From Poriferisodalis sp965237655 (GTDB lineage Bacteria; Actinomycetota; Acidimicrobiia; Acidimicrobiales; Poriferisodalaceae): 64,000 nt of DNA. Shown piece after piece: positions 34,937 to 43,788 of the stretch; position 1 is the stretch's first letter, and every line of letters starts with the position of its first letter. The stretch covers positions 930,001 through 994,000 of the forward strand of contig NZ_CBDEGB010000002.1 in NCBI RefSeq assembly GCF_965237655.1, in the 5' to 3' direction. The notes beneath the pieces are model-generated. The model worked only from the letters and a program-made list of their open reading frames with translations, made no database searches and was not told the origin of the DNA. Position numbers and translations under genes: made by a program.

Positions 34937-36370
34937 GGCTCCGATATCCAGTTCTGCGTATGTAGAGGCCGTCGAGTTGCGCTTCATAGAAGTCGGCCCT
35001 TCGCGAAAATGTGGGATGACGGGGGGTTGAGGGTCCGCTTGTAGGGGTCGAGGCCCTGCTGGGATCGGTGTTGTTGGATGCCGAACCCTGGAGGGCCTCG
35101 ATGGCGAGTGATGTTATGTCGGTGCGGCTGTGGCTGCCGTGCATCAAGGTGCTGGAGGTCGTGGCGGACGCGCCGGAGTGGCTGGCGGTGAGGGTGGCCT
35201 CGACGGTGTCGCGTCCGCGCTGCTGTGATTGCGGGACGCCGGGCGGGCGCTGCCATGACCGCCGGGAACAGAAGATCCGGGACTTGGGGGTCTCGGGACG
35301 GCCGGTGCTGTTGTTGTGGGTGCGGCGCCGCATGGTCTGCGACGTCTGCGGTCGGCGGTTCTTGGAGGACCATCGGGCGTTCGAAGGCAAGGTCACGGCT
35401 CGTGTGGCGCGTCGGCTGGTGGCCGATGCCCGCTTGATGCCGGTCAACGCCGTCGCTGGTCGCCACAAGGTGGGCTGGCACACGGTGATGGCCCTGGTGG
35501 CCGCATATGCCGGTCTGGTCGCCCGGCACCGCCGCCGCCGGCGATGCCGGGTGCTGCTGGTGGACGAGACCTCGATCCGCAAACGGCACCGCTACGTGAC
35601 GGTGCTCGTCAACGGCGACACCGGCGAGGTGCTCGCGATGGTGCCCCACCGCCCCAGCCAAGCGCTCAGCGCGTTTCTGGCGGCTCAGGGGCACAAATGG
35701 TGCCGCGGCGTCAAGGTCGTGGTGTCCGACGGGTCACGCGCGTACAAGGCAGCGATCGACCAGCGGCTCGGCCACGCCCGCCACGTCCTGGACCGGTTCC
35801 ACGTCATCCGGTGGTTCGGTGCGGGGCTCACCGCGGTCCGCCGAGACGTCCAGCGCCGCCCCGAGGGCTCCAAGCCCGCCTTCGACCGCGACGTGTTCCG
35901 GGCCAGGTTCCTGCTGATGCGCAGACCCGACAAGCTCGACGCCGCCGACCAGGCCCGCCTCGACGCCCTGTTCGCCGCCCATCCACGGCTCAAATCAGCC
36001 TGGGACGCGCGCTCGGCGAGCTGCACGGCCTCTATCTCGCCAAGGACCCCAAAGGCGCGATGGCCGCGCTCGACAGGTTCGCCGACATCTACAGCACCGG
36101 GCTGATCCCCGAATTCAGCGACACCGTCGACACGCTCCTCGCATGGCACACCGAGATACTCGCCTGGCACCACACCGCACGGCCAAGCAACGGCCGCATC
36201 GAAGGCACCAACAACCTGCTCCAGGTCCTGCGAAGAACCGCTCACGGGTTCACCAGCTACACGAACTTCGAAGCCCGCGGCATCCTGCTGACATAATCGA
36301 CCCGCCGAGCCCAGCAGCCCAAATCCCACAAAAACGCGAAGGCTCGAATGGTGCTGTCGAAATCTGAGCC
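34937..36370 (+). mobile_element. ISL3-like insertion sequence (1434 bp, probably inactive)
   Basis: The element encloses an ISL3-type transposase. Candidate ends are left ggctccgatatcca and right (reverse complement) ggctcagatttcga, 11 of 14 bases alike. I do not see the expected 8-bp target duplication, so the ends are provisional or the flanks have changed since insertion. It separates the methyltransferase locus from the HEPN genes. Confidence 0.6.
35101..36296 (+). pseudogene. ISL3-family transposase, frameshifted
   Basis: ATG 35101 follows a GGAGG. The protein has the ISL3 zinc-binding N-terminus (CCDCGTPGGRCHDRR, then CDVCGRRF) and DDE-type acids in LLVDETSIRKRH and VVSDGSRAYKAAI. The frame breaks near 36005-36015 in a gcgcgc run: two extra bases move the frame, and the end (GELHGLYLAKDPKGAM, then NGRIEGTNNLLQVLRR with the last acid) continues in another frame to 36296. 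Deleting one 'cg' restores the full-length transposase. A repeat-tract slippage mutation or a sequencing error would explain it. Confidence 0.82.
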
Positions 36371-36420
36371 AGGAAGCCCCGATTGATCGACGATCATCGG
36401 ACAGCCGCGGGCGGGAACTG

Positions 36421-37866
36421 CTACCGGGTGCTGCTGCCGCTGCCCAACGATTGGCTTGTAGATGCGTCATTCCTACTGTGCGGCATGTCGTACTTCATGC
36501 CGCGCGCGGTGGCTCGGAATCTGTCGCAGAAATGCCCTTCGTGGCCCAGTTTTCGCAGGATGAGCAGTTCCAGGTAGTACAGGCAGGTGTCCCAGGCGCG
36601 CCACAGTTCGTCGGTGTCGGGGTAGCAGGGCTTGTGATGGACGATTCTGTTGCGGACGTCGACGAGGGTCTCGGGGCCGTCGAACTTCTTTTTCGGTCGC
36701 CTGATCTTGTCCTTGATGCGATGCGGCAGGTTGTGCTCGTGGAGAACGGCTTGGAGCTTCTGGAGGTTCAGGTTTTTTCGTCTTTGGGTTTCTAGACCGA
36801 TGTACCCGGCCAGGATGCGCATGTCGATCGGGATCGACTGGTCCTGGGCGACGCAGTAGGTCGAGATCATTGTTCGCAGCTCATGGGTGCTGGCTTCATC
36901 TGCGCGCCAGATGGAATGGATGGCCCGGAACAGCCTGTCCAACTCGTGTTCCATGCCGAGCGTGTACCAGCTCTGGGCCGATGCGGCCTCGTCGACTGGG
37001 GTCACGCCCCAATGCGTGATAATCGGATCGCGTTGGGGCTGCGGGCCGGGATCGTCAGCGAAACCTGCTGCCAACGCGATGCCGACTCGTCTGCCTCGCA
37101 CGAACGACAAGAACCAGTGCAGACATCTCAGGATGTCGTGTGCGTCGCGGAACGCGAAGGGCTGGCGGTCGGCACGGCTGAGACGGCCGCAGTGCGTCAC
37201 CGTGAACGCCCGGTCGGCCTCTGCGTTCCGCCACTGCTCGCTGAGGCGAGGGTCGCCGTCGATCGTGACCTCCCAGCCGTCCGACGACCACTGGTGCCTG
37301 TTGAGCGACCAGCCGGACGATTCTTCGCAGCGCGTGTCCGCGGTCCCGAGAATGTCTCCCCAGTTGAGAACATCGAATCTGACCTCGGTCACATCGATCT
37401 TGCTGGACGGCTCATAGGAGGGCAACCTGCCGCTCACAGAACACGTCACGCCTGGCCCTCGGTGGATCTTCGTGGTCCTCAGATCGATCAGTTCGCCGTC
37501 AGGGGGACGGCATCGAAGCAACACATTCGGGCCATCGTTGCCCTCAGCCTCCGGAGCGTTCGCGTTGTCGAAGCTCCAGTCCACACGCGGGGTGGGCTGA
37601 GTGGTGAACACGAAACACCAGTCGCCTTCCTGTTCGGCCGCCGCCGCGCTGTCCGACTCGACGCCCGGCTGCGCGGCGCTCACGAACGCTCTCAGCAGCA
37701 GACGATCGTCTCGGTTGAACCCAAACTGAGGCGTCATGCCGACAGGGAACCGACACCAGAATGGTTGGTCTTCGGTGAAGGCGTCTGTCTCTTCAGGAGA
37801 TTCTGCTCCCACTGCAGCGACGCTAACGGCACAGTCGCTACGATTTCCGACCTCTGAGCGTTCCAC
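36421..37866 (-). CDS. HEPN-motif protein of unknown function
   Basis: This 481-aa protein has two parts. Residues about 30-300 are beta-rich with many Trp (WCFVFTTQPTPRVDWSF; SGWSLNRHQW) and no recognised motif. The C-terminal third is helical and ends with VDVRNRIVHHKPCYPDTDEL, which fits the R-x4-H signature of HEPN ribonuclease domains. The layout recalls the large ApeA-like HEPN proteins of abortive-infection systems, but I cannot confirm that family. It lies between the ISL3-like element and a second HEPN gene on the opposite strand, a defence-island setting. Confidence 0.6.
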   Translation of the reverse strand: MERSEVGNRSDCAVSVAAVGAESPEETDAFTEDQPFWCRFPVGMTPQFGFNRDDRLLLRAFVSAAQPGVESDSAAAAEQEGDWCFVFTTQPTPRVDWSFDNANAPEAEGNDGPNVLLRCRPPDGELIDLRTTKIHRGPGVTCSVSGRLPSYEPSSKIDVTEVRFDVLNWGDILGTADTRCEESSGWSLNRHQWSSDGWEVTIDGDPRLSEQWRNAEADRAFTVTHCGRLSRADRQPFAFRDAHDILRCLHWFLSFVRGRRVGIALAAGFADDPGPQPQRDPIITHWGVTPVDEAASAQSWYTLGMEHELDRLFRAIHSIWRADEASTHELRTMISTYCVAQDQSIPIDMRILAGYIGLETQRRKNLNLQKLQAVLHEHNLPHRIKDKIRRPKKKFDGPETLVDVRNRIVHHKPCYPDTDELWRAWDTCLYYLELLILRKLGHEGHFCDRFRATARGMKYDMPHSRNDASTSQSLGSGSSTR

Positions 37867-38456
37867 AAGTCGAACCGCGCCGCAGCGACTCGCGGTCTAC
37901 GGCGCCCAGGACGGGCGTTCCGCTCTGGTCGCACGAGAGCCGCCAGAGCAAACCGACAGCCCTTCCGCAGAACGCCGAACACCCCGGATACCCGCATCGA
38001 GCACCGAATTTGCACCGCGAAACGCGTTCCAGAACGGGCCTGGACGCGTTGACAATTCCGGTTTGGCGCGTTCTCCAAACAGAAGCGCCGCCGCAAACCC
38101 GCGTCAGTGTTGGACTTCCGAAACCCGCACTTGCTCCGTCCCCGATGGCGTCGTTCGCAGATCACCGCCATCGCTGTCGACGGGACAGCATTGCCTGCGC
38201 GGGCCACGACGGAATCGTGCGCCTCGAAGGATGCACTCGCCGAGTATCGCGGCGACACGGCAGAGGATGCCGACAGTGCCGCTTGGTCCGCGGAGCCGAA
38301 TCGGCTCAGCGCATCGCCGGTGTCGTCCACGGGCGAGATCCGCCCCATAGGTGAGCGCTGCAGCCAGACCGCGCACAGGCGATATGCCACGACGAGGCAG
38401 CCGTGTCAGCGAAGACTGCGGGTTTGGTGTCACAGGGGCCTGGAAGGATGATCGTG
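37867..38456. other. 590-bp divergent intergenic region
   Basis: This stretch separates the two divergent HEPN-motif genes. Frames on both strands are open for up to 200 codons, but they show no conserved motif and overlap each other. I see no gene. It should hold both promoters; tggaagg at 38441-38447 is the likely ribosome site of the rightward gene. Confidence 0.4.
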
Positions 38457-40199
38457 ATGACTTCGAAGACAGTCGATCGCGCCCCCTACGTCGAGACTGT
38501 TGCGCGGGTGTGCGCGCAGGTCGACGCCGAGCAGGGCCGACGGTTCGTGATCTATCCGGTTCACGATCGTCTACAGGCGCTCTCGAAGGACCGGCCCGAC
38601 GATGACGTGCTGCGGGCGCTCGCGGACGCCTGCGGCTATCACATGAGACGATCCGCTCGCGATGTCCCGTTCGCCTGCGGCCCCTTCGAGCCGCTGTTCG
38701 TGTTCGGCAATCAAGACGACACCGCAAATGTGTATCCGATGCCGCTGGACAGCGTTGAGCACGACGTGCTCGACGTGTGGAGCGCGTGCACCAGCCACGA
38801 CGCGATGCATCCGCTGGTGCGCTCCCGTCTTTGCGATCTGTTGTGGGTTCGACGCCACAGCGGCCCGAAACTGTGGTTCCGCGAAGCGGTGCTCGCGTAT
38901 CTCGATCTCGCAGACACACCGGTGGATGTTCTTGAGCGCAGCGCTGGACTGACACGAGCCGTCGACATCTGCAAGGAAACTCGCCAGCAGGACCTGCTGG
39001 ACCGTGTTCTCGCATCGCTCGCTCGTGTCGTTCGGGAGTCTCTGAGCAGGACCACTGACGAGTTCGGCATCGTGGCCCGCGGCCTCGATGCGCTGGCTGA
39101 AAGCGGGTTCGAGTGCGCCGAAATCATGTCGGCGGCATCTGAGGTGTACTGCGATGATCCGTGGCAGGTCTCAAGACTGCGAGAAATAGCGCTCAAGATC
39201 GCACCCAACGAACAGGAGCGCCAGCGGCTGCAAGCCGAGCGCGTCGAGGCGTTCGAAGCTGCTGCTGAAGCTGCGGACGGGCTGCTGCGTTTCTCTCACT
39301 TGAGCACTGCTTTGGAGATCGCTGAATCCGCGGGGCTGACCAGCGACTCTCAGCGGCTGCGAAACAAGCTGGAGAACACCGACGCTATGGAAGACGCTCA
39401 TCACGTCGAGGTCAGCGGCGAGATCGACATGACCGAAATGCGCGCCGAGGTGGACTCCATATTAGGAGACGGCGATCTTCGCGAGGCGCTGCTGCGCTAT
39501 GGGGCGCTGCTGCCCATCAGCGACCCTGAGGAAACTCGGGAAGAGGTCGCAGCGCAGCGCAACGCTTATCCGCTGCAGTCGTTGGTCACCCAAATCCGAA
39601 TCGGCCCGCACAACTCCGCAGTGGTGCTTCCCAGCGGCCACGAGATGCGCGACGCTGCCGAAATCGGCGAGAGAGACGCAATGCGCATCGGCGTCTTCGC
39701 TGCTGTCACAGGCAAGCTCGCCACGGACGAGATACAGCGCCGGTACGAGCCAGGCTCAGCCGAACTCACCGAGTGCATCCAGAACACGATCATCACGCCA
39801 CAGATCGCGCAGCGAATCGCGCGATCTCATGAACGATGGCTCGACGGCGACTGCACCAGCGCAGTCTCAGTGCTGATCCCCACACTCGAACAAGCCGTGC
39901 GGAACATCTGCAGCCACGTCGGCATCAACGTGACCAAAGCACCTCAAACCACGACACCCACATCAGAAGCCCGAACCCTTCAACCGCTGCTAGCCGAACT
40001 CGAAGACTTCCTCGGAACAACACGACATCGATACCTCCAAGCAGCGCTCACTGACCGTTGGTCGCTGAACCTGCGAAACAACTTCGCTCACGGACTCGAC
40101 GCCGAAGCCACACCCGAGCAGTACATCGTCTTGTTCCACATCGCATGCGTTCTGTTCTTCGCCGCGGAATGCGCCCTCGCAGCCAACGACGGCAACTAG
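38457..40199 (+). CDS. DUF4209-like protein with HEPN motif
   Basis: This mostly helical protein of about 580 aa starts at ATG 38457 (ribosome site ggaagg; GTG 38403 and ATG 38448 are alternatives). The C-terminal domain has VLIPTLEQAVRNICSHVG, then LNLRNNFAHGLDAEA. This is the arrangement seen in DUF4209-type proteins, where RN-x3-AH is a HEPN-like R-x4-6-H signature. The N-terminal 350 residues are helical repeats without known motifs. HEPN domains often act as RNases in antiviral or toxin systems, so an effector role is plausible. The EVE-like gene follows about 115 bp downstream on the same strand. Confidence 0.65.
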   Translation: MTSKTVDRAPYVETVARVCAQVDAEQGRRFVIYPVHDRLQALSKDRPDDDVLRALADACGYHMRRSARDVPFACGPFEPLFVFGNQDDTANVYPMPLDSVEHDVLDVWSACTSHDAMHPLVRSRLCDLLWVRRHSGPKLWFREAVLAYLDLADTPVDVLERSAGLTRAVDICKETRQQDLLDRVLASLARVVRESLSRTTDEFGIVARGLDALAESGFECAEIMSAASEVYCDDPWQVSRLREIALKIAPNEQERQRLQAERVEAFEAAAEAADGLLRFSHLSTALEIAESAGLTSDSQRLRNKLENTDAMEDAHHVEVSGEIDMTEMRAEVDSILGDGDLREALLRYGALLPISDPEETREEVAAQRNAYPLQSLVTQIRIGPHNSAVVLPSGHEMRDAAEIGERDAMRIGVFAAVTGKLATDEIQRRYEPGSAELTECIQNTIITPQIAQRIARSHERWLDGDCTSAVSVLIPTLEQAVRNICSHVGINVTKAPQTTTPTSEARTLQPLLAELEDFLGTTRHRYLQAALTDRWSLNLRNNFAHGLDAEATPEQYIVLFHIACVLFFAAECALAANDGN

Positions 40200-40313
40200 G
40201 CGAGACGTTGGCAGCGAAATGATCCGGCTGCTAGTTGAGGCACAATGCAGGCACCTTGGCAGGTCGGCAACGACGATCCTGAAGACAGCTTGAGACTGGG
40301 TTCCCGGAGCGAC

Positions 40314-40892
40314 ATGAGCAACACATCAATAGGTGCCCTTCCCGCCGCGCAGCCTGACGGTCGCATCGCGTGGGTTGTGCGCAGCGGCCGCAAGGGCAAA
40401 GAGACCGTCGATTTCAATCTGCGTGAGAGCATGGTGACGTTGGGATGGGGCGACTGGGTAGCCGAGGTCGATGTCGCCGACCATGGAAGCAAAGAAGAAC
40501 TCGATGAGTACTTCGAACACAATTTCTCGGAATTCAAGCGCAGCAAGAGACGCACGGCCCGCCACAAGATCCTGAGGTTCCGCGACCAGATACGCGAAGG
40601 CGACATCGTGGTTCTGCCGCTCAGAAACTCAGCGACCGAGGACGCGTGGATCGCGATCGGGGAAGTGACAGGGCCGATGGAACGCGACCCGCGGCACCCC
40701 GAAGGCGCATACCTGTTTCGACGCGTCAAGTGGCTGCAAACAGCAGCGGACGAGTCGAGCGCGTTGCCTGACCTGGTGGGATCGATCAAGCAGTCACAGC
40801 CGACCGTGTTCCGTCCTCGAAAAGCCAAGCACGCTGCGGAGCGTCTCATGCATCTCGCTGCGCACGGCACCGATCCCGGAGTCCGGCCATAG
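40314..40892 (+). CDS. EVE/PUA-like domain protein
   Basis: This 192-aa protein (ATG 40314 preferred over 40245) opens with RIAWVVRSGRKGKETVDFNL, then MVTLGWGDWVAEVD. This is the W-x-I/V-R-x-G...I-G-W pattern of EVE-like domains found alone or on Mrr-type restriction proteins. It continues with RFRDQIREGDIVVLPL and WIAIGEVTGPM. Such domains bind modified bases in DNA or RNA. There is no nuclease domain in the protein. Its place near a cytosine methyltransferase and two HEPN proteins suggests a reader of modified bases in defence. Confidence 0.65.
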   Translation: MSNTSIGALPAAQPDGRIAWVVRSGRKGKETVDFNLRESMVTLGWGDWVAEVDVADHGSKEELDEYFEHNFSEFKRSKRRTARHKILRFRDQIREGDIVVLPLRNSATEDAWIAIGEVTGPMERDPRHPEGAYLFRRVKWLQTAADESSALPDLVGSIKQSQPTVFRPRKAKHAAERLMHLAAHGTDPGVRP

Positions 40893-41366
40893 CGACAGTG
40901 CGTCCTCGCCGAGACCGACGCTCGACCTGACCAGGAATACTGACAAGTGCTCGCCGGGACCAAGAGGGATCGAACAGGACTGCCGGGCGCATACTGAACG
41001 TCTGCGAACGCATCGTGCAGATTTCGCCGTGGCGCTGCTGCGTCGACAAGCGCTCACCTCGGCGGGCGAGTCCGTACGAAATGCCCGCAAGGTGTGCTTC
41101 CGGATCGGTGAGAATCCTTGCAAATCAGGGCGAGACCACTGGCGAGCGGCGAACTTGCGACCCTCTGACTCGCGGCAGCGAGTTTCGGGCTGGCGCTTGA
41201 TGTAGCGCTACCGTGGCGGGCATGGCAGCACGACGGCACGGCAAACCGCGTCGAAAGCCCGACTCTTCGGAGCTGATCCCCGCTGCCCCGAAGAACATCG
41301 CCCGCGCGCTCATGTCGCGCCCGCCCTTCAAGCCCGACGAGTGGCGCTACACAGACCGCAAGTCGA
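40893..41366. other. Stretch without a supported gene
   Basis: Only a weak 74-codon frame is visible from 41213 (PKNIARALMSRPPFKPDEWRY), which has a natural-looking composition but no ribosome site or known family. The minus strand near 41140-41175 has a short piece resembling a tRNA T arm (ggtcgcaagttcg), too short to call. Confidence 0.3.
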
Positions 41367-41723
41367 TTGACGACAAAGACCGAAATTCGGCTCTGCGCGG
41401 CATGCCAGCGGACCGACCCCTACGAGGAAGTCGTTGAACAGATGGGTGACGGTCTCGGTCGCTGGCTGGTTGTCATTGACGAGTTCGCACACAGCGACTC
41501 CCATCGATGGCGAGTGAGCGAGGCGCGGCGTCGGGCCAAACGTTGGGTTCTTTACGCGCGCCAACAGGGCCGCGATCCGACGGTCAACGACGAAACGTTG
41601 GTGCTCGCCTACCTAGAGCAACTGCGCACGTTGACAGAACCACAGCGAATCGTCGCGGAGTCAACCAAGAGGAACGTCCATTCCACGTTGCGGGCTTGGT
41701 TTAGATGGTGGGAGCAGCATTAG
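41367..41723 (+). pseudogene. Integrase N-terminal (core-binding) fragment
   Basis: The 118-codon frame encodes a helical SAM-like DNA-binding domain (HRWRVSEARRRAKRWVLYARQQGRDP, then YLEQLRTLTEPQRIVAESTKRNVHSTLRAWFRWWEQ), as found at the N-terminus of tyrosine recombinases. The frame stops right after this domain, and no catalytic domain follows in any frame. It is a truncated integrase, probably a leftover of the element that carried nearby genes. A Cys pair just upstream (CAACQRTDPYEE) may belong to the start. Confidence 0.5.
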
Positions 41724-42048
41724 CCCTCTCGCTTGGGCAATCGCTTTGCAGGCCCCTGATCCACAAGCCCCAGTCCACCAAACTCAAGCCCGTCGTCGCT
41801 CACCGACATAACCCCTTGGAATGGCTCCACATTTGCCTCCGCGATGCTGTGACCAGCGCAAACACCTGCCGTCACAACTCCCGCTGGCATCAAGTCCGAG
41901 CGAATTCGGCTCTCTCGGGGACACGATGAGGTGTACGCCGTCACACGCCGATGCCAGCCCGGAGGAGCGCTATGCTGCAAAATGCGCCTCTGACCTGCAC
42001 AAACGCTGCGCTGAACCGTCACAAGGGCAGCGCGACAGCGCCGATCCG

Positions 42049-42276
42049 AAATGTGGAGTACCCCCCATTTCAAATGTGGAGCCTCAATTCTGAGGGTCTC
42101 TGCGGCGAGCAAACCCGCAGGTCAGGAGTACCGGGCGCTAACTCGCAAACAAGCCACGCAGGGCGTATTTGCGCGTTGTGGGGTCTGGTGTTTGCGGGCT
42201 AGCCGAATTTGCGCGTGTTGAGGGCGTTCGGGCGCGCGCGTGTGGAATTTTTGGGTCTGCGGGCGTTGAGGTGTCG
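42049..42276 (+). repeat. Mosaic non-coding repeat shared with 50992-51103 and 12449-12560
   Basis: The first part (42049-42159) matches 50992-51103: 34 of the first 35 bases are identical, then aggtcag, gctaactcgc and aagccacgc are kept in order. The second part (from 42154) matches the sequence at the tRNA-Val end (12449 on). An imperfect palindrome lies across the middle (42137-42151 with 42189-42203, 13 of 15 paired). It contains no gene and abuts the left end of the IS3-like element. Confidence 0.6.
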
Positions 42277-43593
42277 TGTCCCGTGTCATCGTTTGTTGCT
42301 CAGGTTCGGGTTTGATGCCCGTGCAAGGAGAGACAGGTGCCGAGACCGTCGAATAAGTCCGCGGAGCAGAAGCTCCAAGTGGTGCTGAGTGTGCTGCGGG
42401 GTGAGCAGAGCGCTGCTGAGGCTGGCCGCAAGGCTGGGGCCGGTGAGCAGTCGGTGCACAACTGGAAGCGTTTGCTGGTGGAGTCGGGTCGGGAGGGCCT
42501 GGCTGGGGGCCGTAGGCGCCGGACGTCTCGTGAGGTCGAGCTCGAAGCGGAGAACGAGGAGCTGAAAGCGGCACTGGGCGAAGCCCATGTGGAGCTGCGG
42601 GTGTGGCGCAAGGGGGGGAGTATCTCCCCCCGTTGGGGACCTCGAGATGATCCGCACCGACGCGGGCATGCCCATCACGAGGTTCGCGGCTGTGGTCGGC
42701 GTGCCCCGACGGACCTGCCAGTACCGGTTGGCCACCCGCCGCGCCGGTGGCCCGCCGAAAGGGCCGTGGCCTGCGCCCGTGGTGGATCGGATAGAACCGG
42801 CAGTTGCCGAGCTGGCTGGGGAGTGGCCGGGGTGGGGGCATCGCAAGATCTGGGCCATGGGCCGCTACGACGGCCACGACTTCGGGTCCCAGTCGTCGGT
42901 CAGGCGGGCGATGGCCCGCCGGGGCCTGGGCCAGCCGATCCGCTGCCAGGCCGAGCGGCGCCAGCTCGCCAGGGCCCGCAGAGCGGTCTTCGCCGACGCC
43001 CCGTCGAGACCGAACCGGGTATGGCAGGCCGAGGTCTCTGAGTTCGAGACCGCAGCGCAGGGCACCCGCCAGCTCGGCGGCGTGGTCGACTATGCCGCCA
43101 AAGTGGCTGGCGTGCCCGGTGAGCGCCACCGGGACCGCCGGGGACCTGTGCGCAGCGTTCGATGCCTCCGGGGCCCGAGCCGGCGAGCTGCTCGGGCACG
43201 CTCTCATCGAGGACTGCACCGACCCCGACACCGGCGAGACCGCCCCGGTCGTGATCGTGACCGACAACGGCCCCGCCACCAAATCAGCAGCCGCGGCCCG
43301 CTGGTTCGCCGCCAGGCCGCACTTCGCGCACGTGCGCACCCGGCATCGCTCGCCGCACACCAACGGCGTGATCGAGCGCTGGTTCGAAGCCCTCAAATAC
43401 GAGCGGCCCTGCCGCCACGACATCGCAGACCGCATCAACCTCGCCGCCCACGCCGCCGACTACATCGACGAATACAACCGCGTCAGGCCCCACGAGAACC
43501 TCGACTGGGCACGCCCCCTCGACGCGCACCCCCAAGCCCCGACCCTCAAACAAGACGCACCCGAGACTGAGCAACAAACGATGACACGGGACA
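42277..43593 (+). mobile_element. IS3-like insertion sequence with 27-bp perfect inverted repeats
   Basis: The 27 bases at 42277-42303 (tgtcccgtgtcatcg...) are the exact reverse complement of 43567-43593. The 1317-bp span and the TG...CA ends fit IS3-type elements. No 3-bp direct repeat flanks it (tcg on the left, gtt on the right). It encloses an OrfA/OrfB-type transposase with two frame changes. Confidence 0.88.
42337..43570 (+). pseudogene. IS3-family transposase (OrfA/OrfB) with frame disruptions
   Basis: The first part is an OrfA-like helix-turn-helix protein (SAEQKLQVVLSVLRGEQSAAE, then a leucine-zipper-like EVELEAENEELKAALGEAHVEL). After a run of seven G at about 42612 the frame moves by +1 into OrfB (MIRTDAGMPITRFAAVVGVP, then WPGWGHRKIWAM). 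Near 43104 a second +1 change leads to the catalytic end (VVIVTDNGPATKSAAAA, then RSPHTNGVIERWFEALK and YNRVRPHENLDW). The first change is not the −1 slip usual for IS3. The second separates catalytic residues, so no active enzyme can be made without repair. Confidence 0.8.
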
Positions 43594-43788
43594 GTTTGGA
43601 ACGGATTTCGCGCGATCCTGGAACGTTTCTTGGGCTCGTGGGCGCGAAAGCCCAAGTCAGAGGCGTGATCGCCGTGTTTGTCGCCTGCCTATCCCGACAG
43701 GGTCGATAGTGTTGTCGGCCAAGCCTTGAGGGAAACCTGGCGCAGGGGCTAGGTGTAGGTATAGCAATTACCTAAGGGAGAGAAATCT

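Noticed and set aside
34929..36378. 8-bp target duplication for the ISL3-like element
   Set aside because: The bases flanking the proposed ends (cggcagcg and aggaagcc) do not match.
38107..38451. Plus-strand ORF with natural-looking start between the HEPN genes
   Set aside because: No conserved motif; it is overlapped by frames of equal length on both strands and by the likely start of the next gene.
41140..41180. tRNA-like T-arm piece on the minus strand
   Set aside because: Only about 15 bases fit; no acceptor or anticodon arm could be built.
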